From Streptomyces hyderabadensis (GTDB lineage: Bacteria > Actinomycetota > Actinomycetes > Streptomycetales > Streptomycetaceae), in NCBI RefSeq assembly GCF_020404845.1, contig NZ_JAIOJZ010000006.1:1-64000 (forward strand): a DNA stretch of 64,000 nt. The letters are read 5' to 3'. This document shows positions 25,318 through 38,300 of the stretch, piece by piece (the stretch's first letter is position 1; every line of letters begins with the position of its first letter). The position numbers and the translations under genes are program-made. Under the pieces are notes generated by a model that was given only the letters and a program-made list of their open reading frames with translations, searched no databases and was not told the DNA's origin.

Positions 25318-26199
25318 TTGACTGACCAGCTGCGACTGATGGCCGTCCACGCCCACCCCGACGACGAGTCGAGCAAGGGCGCGGCCACCATGGCGAAGTA
25401 CGTGTCCGAGGGGGTGGACGTGCTGGTGGTGACCTGCACGGGCGGGGAGCGCGGCTCCATCCTCAACCCCAAGCTCCAGGGCGACGCGTACATCGAGGAG
25501 AACATCCACGAGGTGCGCCGGAAGGAGATGGACGAGGCCCGGGAGATCCTGGGCGTCGGGCAGGAGTGGCTCGGCTTCGTCGACTCCGGCCTTCCCGAGG
25601 GCGACCCGCTGCCGCCGCTGCCGGAGGGCTGCTTCGCCCTGGAGGACGTCGACAAGGCGGCCGGTGAGCTGGTGCGGAAGATCCGCTCCTTCCGGCCCCA
25701 GGTGATCACCACCTACGACGAGAACGGCGGCTACCCGCACCCCGACCACATCATGACCCACAAGATCACGATGGTGGCCTTCGAGGGCGCGGCCGACACC
25801 GAGAAGTACCCGGAGGGCGAGTACGGACCGGCGTACCAGCCGCTGAAGGTGTACTACAACCAGGGCTTCAACCGGCCCCGCACCGAGGCGCTGCACAACG
25901 CGCTGCTGGAGCGCGGCCTGGAGTCGCCCTACGAGGACTGGCTCAAGCGCTGGGCGGAGTCCGAGCGCACGGAGCGCACCCTCACCACGCACGTGCCCTG
26001 CGCGGACTTCTTCGAGACCCGCGACAAGGCGCTGATCGCGCACGCCACGCAGATCGACCCCGACGGGGGCTGGTTCCGGGTGCCGATGGAGATCCAGAAG
26101 GAGGTCTGGCCCACCGAGGAGTACGAGCTGGCGAAGTCCCTCGTGGAAACCTCCCTCCCCGAGGACGACCTCTTCGCGGGCATCCGGGACAATGCCTGA
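25318..26199 (+). CDS. mca: mycothiol S-conjugate amidase Mca
   Basis: Zinc amidase cleaving mycothiol S-conjugates to a mercapturic acid, which is exported, and GlcN-Ins, which is recycled: thiol-based detoxification. 293 residues. Zinc ligands are H13 and D16 in HAHPDDE, and H144 in GYPHPDH. GFNRPRTEALHNALLERG and VPMEIQKEVWPTEEYELAKS are typical of Mca rather than MshB. Translation begins at a TTG (25318) with GAGGAT about 8 nt upstream. Confidence 0.95.
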   Translation: MTDQLRLMAVHAHPDDESSKGAATMAKYVSEGVDVLVVTCTGGERGSILNPKLQGDAYIEENIHEVRRKEMDEAREILGVGQEWLGFVDSGLPEGDPLPPLPEGCFALEDVDKAAGELVRKIRSFRPQVITTYDENGGYPHPDHIMTHKITMVAFEGAADTEKYPEGEYGPAYQPLKVYYNQGFNRPRTEALHNALLERGLESPYEDWLKRWAESERTERTLTTHVPCADFFETRDKALIAHATQIDPDGGWFRVPMEIQKEVWPTEEYELAKSLVETSLPEDDLFAGIRDNA

Positions 26200-26200
26200 C

Positions 26201-26428
26201 ATGAGTGCAAGCGCAAGCCTGGCAATGACGCACCTCGTCACGCTCGCCGAGCTGGACGAGGACAAGGTCACCCCCGGCGTCCTCGGGTTCATCGTGTTCG
26301 CGGTGATGGCTCTGGCGGTGTGGGGACTGATGAAGTCCATGAACCGGCACATGGGCAGGGTGGACTTCAAGGAGCCGGCCGAGCGGGACGCCTCCGGCGG
26401 CCCCGAGGCCAAGCCGCAGCGGAGCTGA
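26201..26428 (+). CDS. small membrane protein downstream of mca
   Basis: About 75 residues with one membrane helix (GVLGFIVFAVMALAVWGLMKSM) and a basic/acidic cytosolic tail. The ATG at 26201 starts 1 nt after the mca stop. ATG 26192 overlaps that stop, and a later ATG at 26225 (MTHLVTLAELDE) is also possible. Its coupling to mca suggests co-expression. Function unknown. Confidence 0.72.
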   Translation: MSASASLAMTHLVTLAELDEDKVTPGVLGFIVFAVMALAVWGLMKSMNRHMGRVDFKEPAERDASGGPEAKPQRS

Positions 26429-26429
26429 C

Positions 26430-26466
26430 CCGGGCCGCCCGCCTCGGCGGCGGGCGGCGGGCCCGG
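26430..26466. terminator. GC-rich hairpin between mca operon and STAND gene
   Basis: GCCGCCCGCC (26434-26443) pairs perfectly with GGCGGGCGGC (26449-26458), extended by imperfect CCGG/CCCGG ends. It lies between two convergent genes and is probably a bidirectional terminator. Confidence 0.7.
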
Positions 26467-26468
26467 TC

Positions 26469-29400
26469 TCAGGCCGTGACCGCCACGCCCATCACCTCCC
26501 GCGCCTGGCGGCCCGGGACCATGCCCAGCCGCCAGGCCTGCCAGCCCGCCTCCAGCTGTACGCCGCGCTCCAGCAGGAGCTGGTAGGCGTCCACGTAGTC
26601 GTCCAGCTTGGTGTCGCGGGCCGAGTGGCGGGCGCGGGAGAGCTGGGCCAGCTCCTCCTGCGCCACCGCCGTGCCGATCTCCACCCCGCCCGGGGCGGCG
26701 TACGGCAGCAGCGTGCAGCGCAGGAAGCGGGCCCAGTCCTCGCCGCGCCGGTCGCCGTACCCGGCGAACAGGGCGGCCGCCTCGTCGCACAGGGCCAGCG
26801 CCTGCGGCGTACGCGCGTTGCCCGCGTCCACGACCGCCAGCTCCAGGCACGTCCACGCCTCTCCGTGGCCGACGCCGATGCGCTGGAAGTCGGCGCGCGC
26901 GTCGACCAGGAGCTGGCGGGCGAAGCCGGAGTTGCGCAGCGAGCCGGTCTGGGCGGCCCGCTGGTCGCGGGTCACCCGCGCCGAGTGGTGCCGGGCGCAG
27001 GCCAGGCCGTACACGTCCCGCATCCGGGAGAACATGGTGCGGGAGCGCTCCAGCTCGCGCACCGACTGGTCCAGGTCGCCGGTCTCCTCCAGCGCCTGGC
27101 CCAGGTAGTAGACCGTCCACGCCTCGCCGCGGGCGTCCTCGTTCTCCCGGTGCCGGGCCGCCGCCCGCCGCAGCTCCTCCACGGCCTCGGAGGCATCGCC
27201 GTCCACCAGACGGGCCCGCGCCAGCTGGGTCAGCGCCCAGGCCTCGCCGCGGGCGTCCTGGGTGCGGCCGTACAGGTCCAGGGCGGCCCGCAGATCGGAC
27301 TCCGCGCCGGGCACGTCGCCCATCCGCAGGTGCAGCTGGCCGAGCTGGAAGTGGGCCCACGCCTGGCCGTGTACCGACTCGCCCGCGCGGTGCAGCACCA
27401 GCGACTCGGTGAGCAGCTCCAGGGCCTCGGCCAGCCGGGCCCGGTCGCGCTGCACCGCCGCCAGCGCGTGCAGCGTCCACGCCCGGTCCGTGGCCAGCTC
27501 CGGCGCGGCCTGCAGGTCCAGGGCCTCCCGGAGCTTGGCCGCCGCGTCGGTCAGGTTGCCCTGGTGGTGCAGCGTGATCCCCAGCGAGCACAGGGCGCGC
27601 GCCGCGCCGGCGTCGTGGTGGGCGTCCCGGTACAGGTCGACCACGGAGGCCAGCGTCGTACGCGCCTTGTCCAGCTCGCCCAGCTGCCGGGCCGCGATGC
27701 CGGTGCGCCACTGCACCGAGCGCACCAGCAGCCCCTGGTCCACGGACTGCGCCAGCTCGCTGATCTCACCGAGCCGGTACAGGTCGCCGCGCAGCAGGCA
27801 GTAGTCGCACAGCGCGCCCAGCAGGTTCAGCACCGCGCCCTGGTCGACGCCCTCCGCGTGCCTGAGCGTCGCCGTGATGAAGCTCGACTCGTCGTCCAGC
27901 CAGCGCAGCGCCTCGTCCAGGGAGGTGAAGCCGTACTGCCCGAACTGGTTGGAGCGGGTCGACATGTTGCCGTCGACCAGGCGCAGGACGGAGTCGGCCA
28001 GCTCGGCGTAGTTCGCGATGAGCCGTTCCTGCGCGGCCGTCCGGTCGGCGGGCTCCTCCTCGTCGGCGAGCCGGGCGCGGGCGAAGGCGCGCACCACGTC
28101 GTGCAGGCGGTAGCGGCTGCCCCGGACGTGGTCGATCAGGCCCGCCCGCGACAGCGCCGTCAGCTGCCGGGTCGCCTCCGCCTCGTCGGTGGCCAGCAGC
28201 GCGGCGGCGGCCGCGGCCCCCAGCGAGGTGCGCCCCGCCAGCGCCAGCCGGCGCAGCAGCCGCCGGGCCGGCTCCGGCAGGTCGGTGTAGCGCAGCCACA
28301 GCGCCCGCTCGACCGGCTCCACCGGCCCGTAGGCGCCCAGGTCGGTCGCCAGCGCGCGCGGTGAGCGCGGGCCCAGCGAGGACCCGGCGACCCGCAGCGC
28401 CAGCGGCAGCCCGCCGCACAGCTGCCGGATCAGCTCGCTGGACTCGGCGTCGTAGGGCCCCGAGGCGTCCTCGGCCGCCGCGCCCAGCAGCTCCTCGGCG
28501 CCCGCCGCGTCCAGCTCCTCGACGGGCAGGTCGTACACCCGCGCGGGCAGGTCGGGCGGCAGCCGCAGCGGCCGGCGCGCGGTGACCAGCACCAGGCTGT
28601 CCGAGCGCTCCGGCACCAGGGTGCGCACCTGCTCGGGGTCCGAGGCGTCGTCGAGGACGACGGTGACCGGGACGCCCGTCAGATGCTGGTGGTACAGCTC
28701 GCTGAGCCGCTTGACCTGCTGGTCCGCGGAGGAACGCTCCCGGAACAGCAGCTGCTCGCGCGGCGCCCCGAGCCGGTTCAGCAGGTGCAGCAGGGCGTCC
28801 CGGGTGCTCAGCGGCGACTCCCCGCCCTCCACGAAGCCGCTCCCCGCGGAGCCGTTCGCCGCGGAACCGCCCGACCCGGAGCCGCCCGCCGCCGACCCGG
28901 CACCGCGCAGATCGACCAGGCAGGCCCCGCGGAAGTAGTCCCGCAGCTCGTGGACGGCCCGGACCGCCAGCGTCGTACGGCCACTGCCGGGCGCCCCGTG
29001 CAGCACCACCACCGTCGGCTTGGTCTCCGTGCTCGCGCGGGCCGCCTGCACCCACTGCCGCAGCCGCGCCATCTCCTGCCGCCGGCCGGCGAACACCCCC
29101 TCCGGTTCCGGCAGTTGCCCGAACGACTGCTCCAGCGCGCTGCGTCCTCGGGCGGCCGCGCTCTTGTCGGCACCCCGCAGCTTCGGCCCGGTCTTGGCCG
29201 GAGCGGTGGACGCGGCGAGCATCCGCTGCTGGTCGAGGAAGGGCCGGATGCCGCGCACCTCCAGCGCGGTGAGCCACTGCAGCCGCAGCTGCTCGGGTCC
29301 GCCGGGCTGGCTGACCGCCCCGGCGCGGTGGTGGGCGGCCGGCACATGGGCCCCGACCACCTTGACCACGGTCGCCGCCGCTCCGACGACCCCGACCGTG

Positions 29401-29732
29401 ACCCCCGCGCCCACCGCGGTGCCGGTGCCGGTGCCGAGCGCCACGTCGGCCACCACCGCGGCGATCGCCGCCACGGCGGCCACCAGCAGGGGAGTGCCGG
29501 CGCCCTCACGGGCGTAGCGCTGGCGGAAGGTGAGCTGCCCGGCCGCGGCCTCGTCGAGGGCGTGGGTGTAGGCCGCGTACTCCTCGCCGGCCGTCCCCGC
29601 CATCGCGTCCAGTGCCGCGCGGGCCCGGGAGAGCAGTACGTTCCCGTCCGTGCGTCCGCCCGAGCGCCGTACCTCCTCCTCCACGGCCCGCCTGAGCAGC
29701 CCTTCGGCCTCCGCCCGATGACTGTCCCGCAT
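26469..29732 (-). CDS. membrane-associated NB-ARC/TPR STAND protein
   Basis: A 1087-residue STAND-class P-loop protein. Two hydrophobic segments (about 79-98 and 105-127) suggest membrane attachment. The NB-ARC module has Walker A GAPGSGRTT at 246-254, Walker B VTVVLDDAS at 356-363 and the sensor motif CGGLPLALRVAGSSLG, then a winged-helix-like part ending RYRLHDVVRAFARARLADEE. The C-terminal ~450 residues are tetratricopeptide repeats. A Gly/Ser/Ala-rich insert at about 277-300 separates the P-loop from the rest. ATG 29732 has GGAGGG 8-9 nt upstream. Unlike AfsR/SARP proteins it has no DNA-binding N-terminus. Related architectures serve in signalling, and some STAND proteins in phage defence; the role here is unknown. 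Confidence 0.85.
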   Translation of the reverse strand: MRDSHRAEAEGLLRRAVEEEVRRSGGRTDGNVLLSRARAALDAMAGTAGEEYAAYTHALDEAAAGQLTFRQRYAREGAGTPLLVAAVAAIAAVVADVALGTGTGTAVGAGVTVGVVGAAATVVKVVGAHVPAAHHRAGAVSQPGGPEQLRLQWLTALEVRGIRPFLDQQRMLAASTAPAKTGPKLRGADKSAAARGRSALEQSFGQLPEPEGVFAGRRQEMARLRQWVQAARASTETKPTVVVLHGAPGSGRTTLAVRAVHELRDYFRGACLVDLRGAGSAAGGSGSGGSAANGSAGSGFVEGGESPLSTRDALLHLLNRLGAPREQLLFRERSSADQQVKRLSELYHQHLTGVPVTVVLDDASDPEQVRTLVPERSDSLVLVTARRPLRLPPDLPARVYDLPVEELDAAGAEELLGAAAEDASGPYDAESSELIRQLCGGLPLALRVAGSSLGPRSPRALATDLGAYGPVEPVERALWLRYTDLPEPARRLLRRLALAGRTSLGAAAAAALLATDEAEATRQLTALSRAGLIDHVRGSRYRLHDVVRAFARARLADEEEPADRTAAQERLIANYAELADSVLRLVDGNMSTRSNQFGQYGFTSLDEALRWLDDESSFITATLRHAEGVDQGAVLNLLGALCDYCLLRGDLYRLGEISELAQSVDQGLLVRSVQWRTGIAARQLGELDKARTTLASVVDLYRDAHHDAGAARALCSLGITLHHQGNLTDAAAKLREALDLQAAPELATDRAWTLHALAAVQRDRARLAEALELLTESLVLHRAGESVHGQAWAHFQLGQLHLRMGDVPGAESDLRAALDLYGRTQDARGEAWALTQLARARLVDGDASEAVEELRRAAARHRENEDARGEAWTVYYLGQALEETGDLDQSVRELERSRTMFSRMRDVYGLACARHHSARVTRDQRAAQTGSLRNSGFARQLLVDARADFQRIGVGHGEAWTCLELAVVDAGNARTPQALALCDEAAALFAGYGDRRGEDWARFLRCTLLPYAAPGGVEIGTAVAQEELAQLSRARHSARDTKLDDYVDAYQLLLERGVQLEAGWQAWRLGMVPGRQAREVMGVAVTA

Positions 29733-29925
29733 GTCGCGCCCCCTCCGGCGGCATCGGTGTCCTGCCGGGTCGCCCCAGGCGCCCCGGTGGCCCCAGGCGT
29801 CCCAGGGGCCCTCCCGGCCCATCCCCGGGTCCTTCCCCGGTTATGCGTGGGTCAAGTGTCCTGCTGCGAGGAGACCCTGGGGAGGGGTGGTTCGCACCGG
29901 CCGGGAAAGTCGACGAATTCCCCTC

Positions 29926-29954
29926 TTGACCAGGGTGACCGAAGCCACTAATTT
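29926..29954 (+). promoter_or_regulatory. consensus vegetative promoter for xdh leader
   Basis: TTGACC at 29926-29931 and TAATTT at 29949-29954 are separated by exactly 17 bp, a close match to the HrdB/sigma-70 consensus. Transcription would begin near 29961, giving a ~330-nt leader before the xanthine dehydrogenase genes. Confidence 0.75.
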
Positions 29955-29999
29955 GCAATGGAAGCAGACCCATGACTATCGACAGGAGGCGATCGGCAG

Positions 30000-30077
30000 A
30001 TGTGCGCCAACTCTGATCTGAGTCGCCTCGCCCGCCGCACCGTGTGGGTTTCGGGTCGGGTCGCGCACGGCTGCTGA
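30000..30077 (+). CDS. putative leader peptide upstream of xanthine dehydrogenase
   Basis: A 25-codon open frame beginning ATG TGC GCC and ending ...RRTVWVSGRVAHGC then TGA. A strong AGGAGG (29984-29989) lies 10 nt upstream, and a consensus promoter lies about 40 nt before that. It is followed by a hairpin at 30091-30109. The layout (paired arginines, a final cysteine) faintly recalls the short actinobacterial leader peptides found before sulfur-metabolism genes, but the HIDL core is absent. Attenuation control of xdh is inference. A competing 14-codon frame from ATG 29972 has no ribosome site. Confidence 0.5.
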   Translation: MCANSDLSRLARRTVWVSGRVAHGC

Positions 30078-30090
30078 CACGCCGTTCCGC

Positions 30091-30120
30091 TGTGCCCCCG
30101 CGTGGCACATTCCGGGTTTT
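30091..30120 (+). terminator. hairpin in xdh leader, possible attenuator
   Basis: TGTGCC (30091-30096) pairs with GGCACA (30104-30109) across a 7-nt loop, followed by CCGGGTTTT and further pyrimidine-rich sequence to about 30140. It starts 14 nt past the leader-peptide stop, a position suited to attenuation. Stability is moderate, so the role is tentative. Confidence 0.4.
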
Positions 30121-30240
30121 CCCCTTTCGCTTTGACTTTCACCACTTCACGGCATGCCGATGACGCGTGCCGATCTGCGCTCGCTCCTCTCCCGCGGCGC
30201 GTCCGGACTCAGAAAGCTGCCCGAAATTGGCGACAATGAT

Positions 30241-30270
30241 GAATCGACCTGTCCCGAGTCGACCTGTCCC
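30241..30270 (+). repeat. 15-bp tandem repeat just upstream of xdh start
   Basis: GARTCGACCTGTCCC occurs twice in tandem, at 30241-30255 and 30256-30270, differing at one base. A partial third copy (CAGTCGA) runs into the ribosome site GAAGG at 30281. It may be a protein- or RNA-level control site for the downstream genes. Confidence 0.55.
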
Positions 30271-30291
30271 CAGTCGAAAAGAAGGTCTGTC

Positions 30292-34214
<3,923 letters not shown>

Positions 34215-34215
34215 C

Positions 34216-35025
34216 ATGACGTGGATCGCCGCGGTCGCGCGGTTGCGGGCACGCCGGGAGTCCGGCGTGCTGGTGACCGTCGCGGCCGTGCGCGGCCACG
34301 CCCCGCGCGACGCCGGTGCCAAGCTCGTCGTGGGACACACCGAGACCTGGGGCTCGATCGGCGGCGGCAACGTCGAGGCCGTGGCGATCGACCGGGCCCG
34401 GGAGATGATCGCCGCGGGCGGGGCGGAGCCGGAGATGCTCGACTTCGCCCTGAATGACAAGGTGACCAACCAGCACGGCGTGCAGTGCTGCGGCGGCACC
34501 GTCGCGGTGCTGCTGGAACCGCTGCCGGTGGTCCGGTCGGTGGCGATCTTCGGCGTCGGACACGTCGGGCTGGAGCTGGCGCGCATCCTGGCCCGTCAGG
34601 ACCTGGACCTCCACCTGGTCGACAGCCGCGCCGACCTGCTGGCCGAGGAGCGGCTCGGCGTGCTGGCGGACGCGGTGGCGCGGGTGCACACGCACCACAC
34701 GCCGCTGCTGCCGGAGGAGGTGCTGGCCGAGCTGCCGCCCGGCACCCACGTCCTGATCATGACCCACGACCACGCCGAGGACGCGGCCCTGTGCGACGCG
34801 GCCCTGCGCACCGGCCACCTCGGCTCGATCGGGCTGATCGGATCGGCGGCCAAGTGGGCGCGGTTCCGCAAACGCCTCGCCACCGAGGGCGGCCACGAGG
34901 ACGCCGTCATCGACCGGATCAAGACCCCGATCGGGCTGGCCGACATCACCGGCAAGGAACCCGCGACCATCGCCGTGAGCGTCGCCGCCGACCTGCTGCG
35001 CACCTTCGAGGCCGAGGGGGACTGA
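34216..35025 (+). CDS. xdhC: xanthine dehydrogenase accessory protein XdhC
   Basis: Molybdenum cofactor-binding chaperone that inserts sulfurated cofactor into the large subunit. 269 residues. The XdhC/CoxI N-terminal domain has GHAPRDAGAKLVV, GSIGGGNVEAVAIDRA and QHGVQCCGGTVAVLLEPL. The C-terminal Rossmann domain has FGVGHVGLELARIL and GLIGSAAKWARFRKRL. The ATG at 34216 is 1 nt past the xdhB stop; a GTG at 34207 is an alternative. Completes the xdhABC operon. Confidence 0.93.
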   Translation: MTWIAAVARLRARRESGVLVTVAAVRGHAPRDAGAKLVVGHTETWGSIGGGNVEAVAIDRAREMIAAGGAEPEMLDFALNDKVTNQHGVQCCGGTVAVLLEPLPVVRSVAIFGVGHVGLELARILARQDLDLHLVDSRADLLAEERLGVLADAVARVHTHHTPLLPEEVLAELPPGTHVLIMTHDHAEDAALCDAALRTGHLGSIGLIGSAAKWARFRKRLATEGGHEDAVIDRIKTPIGLADITGKEPATIAVSVAADLLRTFEAEGD

Positions 35026-35050
35026 CCCCCTTCAGGACGCCTGCCCGCCC

Positions 35051-35067
35051 TTGTAGGAATCTACGAA
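35051..35067. promoter_or_regulatory. imperfect palindrome upstream of guanine deaminase
   Basis: TTGTAG-GAAT-CTACGAA is an inverted repeat with GTAG/CTAC cores, 156 bp before guaD and just after xdhC. It may be an operator for a purine-responsive regulator. A related CCTACGAAA occurs at 35141-35149. Confidence 0.45.
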
Positions 35068-35222
35068 GCGAGGGTCGCGGCCGGTCCGTAGTTCATGTTT
35101 TCGGCCCCTGGCCGGTCGTCGTGCGCGAGCTGTGTACTGCTCCTACGAAACCTCCTCCCTGTGACGTTCCCAGGCCCGCACGCCCGTACTCCCGCACGCT
35201 TCCTGCCCAAGAAGGAGCACGC

Positions 35223-35726
35223 ATGACCACCGACACCCTCGAGACCGGCACCCGTGAGTTCGAGCGCGCCTGGATGAACAAGGCCATCGAGCTGGCCACC
35301 GCCAGCGTCCGCAACGGCGGCGGCCCCTTCGGCGCCCTGATCGCCAAGGACGGGGAGATCGTCGCCGTCGCCAACAACCAGGTCACCGCCGGCCTCGACC
35401 CCACCGCGCACGCCGAGGTCAGCGCCATCCGCGCGGCCTGCAAGGCGCTCGACACGTTCAGCCTGGAGGGCTGCACCCTCGTCACGTCCTGCGAGCCCTG
35501 CCCGATGTGCCTCTCCTCGGCGCTGTGGGCCCGCATCGACCGCCTCGTCTTCTCCGCCGACCGCCACGACGCCGCGGTGGCCGGATTCGACGACCGCAAG
35601 TTCTACGACCTGTTCGAGAAGCGGCCGCAGGCGAACTGGCCCATGACCGTGGAACACCTCGACCTGCCCCACCGCACCCAGCCGTTCGACGCCTGGATCG
35701 CCAAGTCCGACCGCGTCGACTACTGA
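35223..35726 (+). CDS. guaD: guanine deaminase (CDA superfamily)
   Basis: Zinc deaminase of the cytidine-deaminase superfamily, 167 residues. Zinc and proton-shuttle residues are H63 and E65 (TAHAEVSAI), with C90, C93 and the adjacent C96 (SCEPCPMC). The C-terminal [14 protein letters not shown] and [11 protein letters not shown] closely resemble Bacillus subtilis GuaD rather than tRNA adenosine deaminase. It would convert guanine to xanthine, the substrate of the adjacent xanthine dehydrogenase. GAAGGAG lies 6 nt before the ATG. It has its own 197-bp upstream region, so separate but coordinated control is likely. Confidence 0.88.
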   Translation: MTTDTLETGTREFERAWMNKAIELATASVRNGGGPFGALIAKDGEIVAVANNQVTAGLDPTAHAEVSAIRAACKALDTFSLEGCTLVTSCEPCPMCLSSALWARIDRLVFSADRHDAAVAGFDDRKFYDLFEKRPQANWPMTVEHLDLPHRTQPFDAWIAKSDRVDY

Positions 35727-35821
35727 GCAGAAGCCCCCACGCGACCCCGACCGCCCCGCCCGTGCGCCCCACCACCCGTGGCGCATGGGCGGGGCGGCGC
35801 CGCGTGCGCCAGGATGGAGCC

Positions 35822-37867
35822 ATGCCCAACCGACTTGCGCAGGCCACGTCCCCCTACCTCCTCCAGCACGCCGAGAACCCGGTCGACTGGTGGCCGTGGG
35901 AGGCGGAGGCGTTCGAAGAAGCCCGGCGGCGCGGGGTTCCCGTGTTGCTGAGCGTCGGGTACAGCGCCTGCCACTGGTGCCATGTCATGGCGCACGAGTC
36001 GTTCGAGGACGAGGCCACCGCCGAGTACCTCAACTCGCACTTCGTGAGCGTCAAGGTCGACCGCGAGGAGCGTCCCGACATCGACGCCGTCTACATGGAG
36101 GCCGTGCAGGCGGCCACCGGGCAGGGCGGCTGGCCCATGACGGTGTTCCTCACGCCGGACGCCGAGCCCTTCTACTTCGGCACCTACTTCCCGCCCGAGC
36201 CCCGGCACGGCATGCCCTCCTTCCGCCAGGTGCTCCAGGGCGTCCAGCAGGCGTGGACCGAGCGGCGCGAGGAGGTCGGCGAGGTGGCCGGGAAGATCGT
36301 CCGGGACCTCGCGGGGCGGGAGATCTCCTACGGCGACGCCGAGGCGCCCGGAGCGGAGCAGCTGGGGCAGGCGCTGCTCGGGCTCACCCGGGAGTACGAC
36401 GCCGAGCGCGGCGGGTTCGGCGGGGCGCCGAAGTTCCCGCCGTCCATGGTGATCGAGTTCCTGCTGCGCCACCACGCCCGCACCGGCGCCGAGGGCGCGC
36501 TCCAGATGGCGGCCGACACCTGCGAACGGATGGCCCGCGGCGGCATCTACGACCAGCTGGGCGGCGGCTTCGCCCGCTACTCCGTGGACCGCGAGTGGGT
36601 CGTGCCGCACTTCGAGAAGATGCTGTACGACAACGCCCTGCTGTGCCGCGCGTACACCCACCTGTGGCGGGCCACCGGCTCGGACCTGGCCCGCCGGGTC
36701 GCCCTGGAGACCGCCGACTTCATGGTGCGCGAACTGCGCACCGCCGAGGGCGGGTTCGCCTCCGCGCTGGACGCCGACAGTGACGACGGCAGTGGCAGGC
36801 ACGTCGAGGGCGCCTACTACGTGTGGACGCCCGCCCAGCTCACCGAGGTGCTCGGCGACGCGGACGCGCAGCTGGCCGCGCAGTACTTCGGGGTGACCGA
36901 GGAGGGCACCTTCGAGCACGGCGCCTCCGTGCTGCAACTGCCGCAGCAGGAGGGCGTCTTCGACGCCGCGCGGATCGCGTCGGTCCGGGAGCGGCTGCTG
37001 GCCGCGCGCGACGGCCGCCCCGCCCCGGGCCGGGACGACAAGGTGGTCGCCGCCTGGAACGGCCTCGCGATCGCCGCGCTCGCCGAGACCGGCGCCTGCT
37101 TCGAGCGCCCCGACCTGGTGGAGGCCGCCGTCGCCGCCGCCGACCTGCTGGTGCGGCTGCACCTGGACGAGCAGGTCCGGCTCACCCGGACCAGCAAGGA
37201 CGGCAGGCCCGGAGCCAACGCCGGGGTGCTGGAGGACTACGCCGACGTGGCCGAGGGCTTCCTCGCGCTGGCCTCGGTCACCGGGGAGGGCGTCTGGCTG
37301 GACTTCGCCGGTTTCCTGCTCGACCACGTCCTCACCCGCTTCACGGACGAGTCGGGCGCGCTGTACGACACCGCGGCCGACGCCGAGCAGTTGATCCGCC
37401 GTCCGCAGGACCCCACCGACAACGCCACCCCGTCCGGCTGGAGCGCCGCCGCGGCCGCCCTGCTGTCGTACGCCGCCCACACCGGCTCCGCCCCCCACCG
37501 CACCGCCGCCGAACGCGCCCTCGGTGTGGTGAAGGCGCTCGGCCCGCGCGTGCCGCGCTTCGTCGGCTGGGGGCTCGCCGCCGCCGAGGCGCTGCTGGAC
37601 GGTCCCCGGGAAGTCGCCGTCGTCGGACCTTCGGCCGCCGACCCCGCCGCGCGCGGGCTGCACCGTACGGCGCTGCTCGGGACCGCGCCCGGGGCGGTCG
37701 TCGCCTTCGGCACCGAGGGGAGCGACGAGTTCCCGCTGCTCGCCGACCGGCCCCTGGTGGGCGGGGCGGCGGCCGCCTACGTCTGCCGGAACTTCACCTG
37801 CGACGCGCCGACCACCGACCCGGACCGGCTCCGCGCCGCACTGGGGGCCGCCGCCCAGGACGGCTGA
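35822..37867 (+). CDS. DUF255 thioredoxin-like/glycosidase-fold protein (YyaL type)
   Basis: A 681-residue YyaL/SPATA20-family protein. The N-terminal thioredoxin-like DUF255 domain has the CHWC motif at C50-C53 ([20 protein letters not shown]), followed by [24 protein letters not shown]. The C-terminal two-thirds form an alpha/alpha-toroid glycosidase-like region (e.g. [33 protein letters not shown]). The cellular role is unknown despite wide conservation. GGAG lies 2-6 nt before the ATG at 35822. Confidence 0.92.
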   Translation: MPNRLAQATSPYLLQHAENPVDWWPWEAEAFEEARRRGVPVLLSVGYSACHWCHVMAHESFEDEATAEYLNSHFVSVKVDREERPDIDAVYMEAVQAATGQGGWPMTVFLTPDAEPFYFGTYFPPEPRHGMPSFRQVLQGVQQAWTERREEVGEVAGKIVRDLAGREISYGDAEAPGAEQLGQALLGLTREYDAERGGFGGAPKFPPSMVIEFLLRHHARTGAEGALQMAADTCERMARGGIYDQLGGGFARYSVDREWVVPHFEKMLYDNALLCRAYTHLWRATGSDLARRVALETADFMVRELRTAEGGFASALDADSDDGSGRHVEGAYYVWTPAQLTEVLGDADAQLAAQYFGVTEEGTFEHGASVLQLPQQEGVFDAARIASVRERLLAARDGRPAPGRDDKVVAAWNGLAIAALAETGACFERPDLVEAAVAAADLLVRLHLDEQVRLTRTSKDGRPGANAGVLEDYADVAEGFLALASVTGEGVWLDFAGFLLDHVLTRFTDESGALYDTAADAEQLIRRPQDPTDNATPSGWSAAAAALLSYAAHTGSAPHRTAAERALGVVKALGPRVPRFVGWGLAAAEALLDGPREVAVVGPSAADPAARGLHRTALLGTAPGAVVAFGTEGSDEFPLLADRPLVGGAAAAYVCRNFTCDAPTTDPDRLRAALGAAAQDG

Positions 37868-37900
37868 GACGGCGCGCACCGGCCCGGCCCGCGCAGGACG

Positions 37901-38251
37901 TCAGGCACCGGCGAGGATCAGCGCGCCCAGCGTGAGCTGTGCGCCCCACTGCAGCGCGACGACCCCGCACCTGGCGGGGGCCCACCGGGTGCGGGGCCAG
38001 GCCAGGGCCAGGACGCCCAGGGCGGCCGCGGCCCAGAAGCAGGCCCACAGGGCGTCGCCGGGCACGCGCGAGCACTGCTCGCCGTAGGTCAGGCAGTGGC
38101 TGCCGCGCCCGGAGGCGAGCACGACGGCCCACGCGAGGGCGACGGTGGGCAGCAGCAGGGCGAGTCCGGCCACGGAGCCCGCGGTCAGGGCGCGGGCGGA
38201 GAGCCGGGCGTGGGAGAGCTGCGCGGCCGGGAGGCGGGACGGGGCGGTCAT
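37901..38251 (-). CDS. small multi-pass membrane protein
   Basis: About 116 residues with three or four membrane helices (e.g. AGSVAGLALLLPTVALAWAVVLASG, ALWACFWAAAALGVLALAW, VALQWGAQLTLGALILAG) and a loop with two cysteines (SHCLTYGEQCSRVP). ATG 38251 is preferred over the GTG at 38263 because it follows GCTGGAC, a weak ribosome site. Function unknown. Confidence 0.7.
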   Translation of the reverse strand: MTAPSRLPAAQLSHARLSARALTAGSVAGLALLLPTVALAWAVVLASGRGSHCLTYGEQCSRVPGDALWACFWAAAALGVLALAWPRTRWAPARCGVVALQWGAQLTLGALILAGA

Positions 38252-38300
38252 GCCGTCCAGCACACCGCACCGGGCGGCTGTCGGTGATCGGCCGGAGTGC

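Noticed and set aside
29972..30016. 14-codon open frame overlapping the proposed xdh leader peptide
   Set aside because: It contains the AGGAGG within its own coding part and has no ribosome site of its own, so the 25-codon frame is the better candidate.
35720..37879. 719-codon minus-strand frame opposite the DUF255 gene
   Set aside because: Shadow of a conserved gene; composition biased and motif-free.
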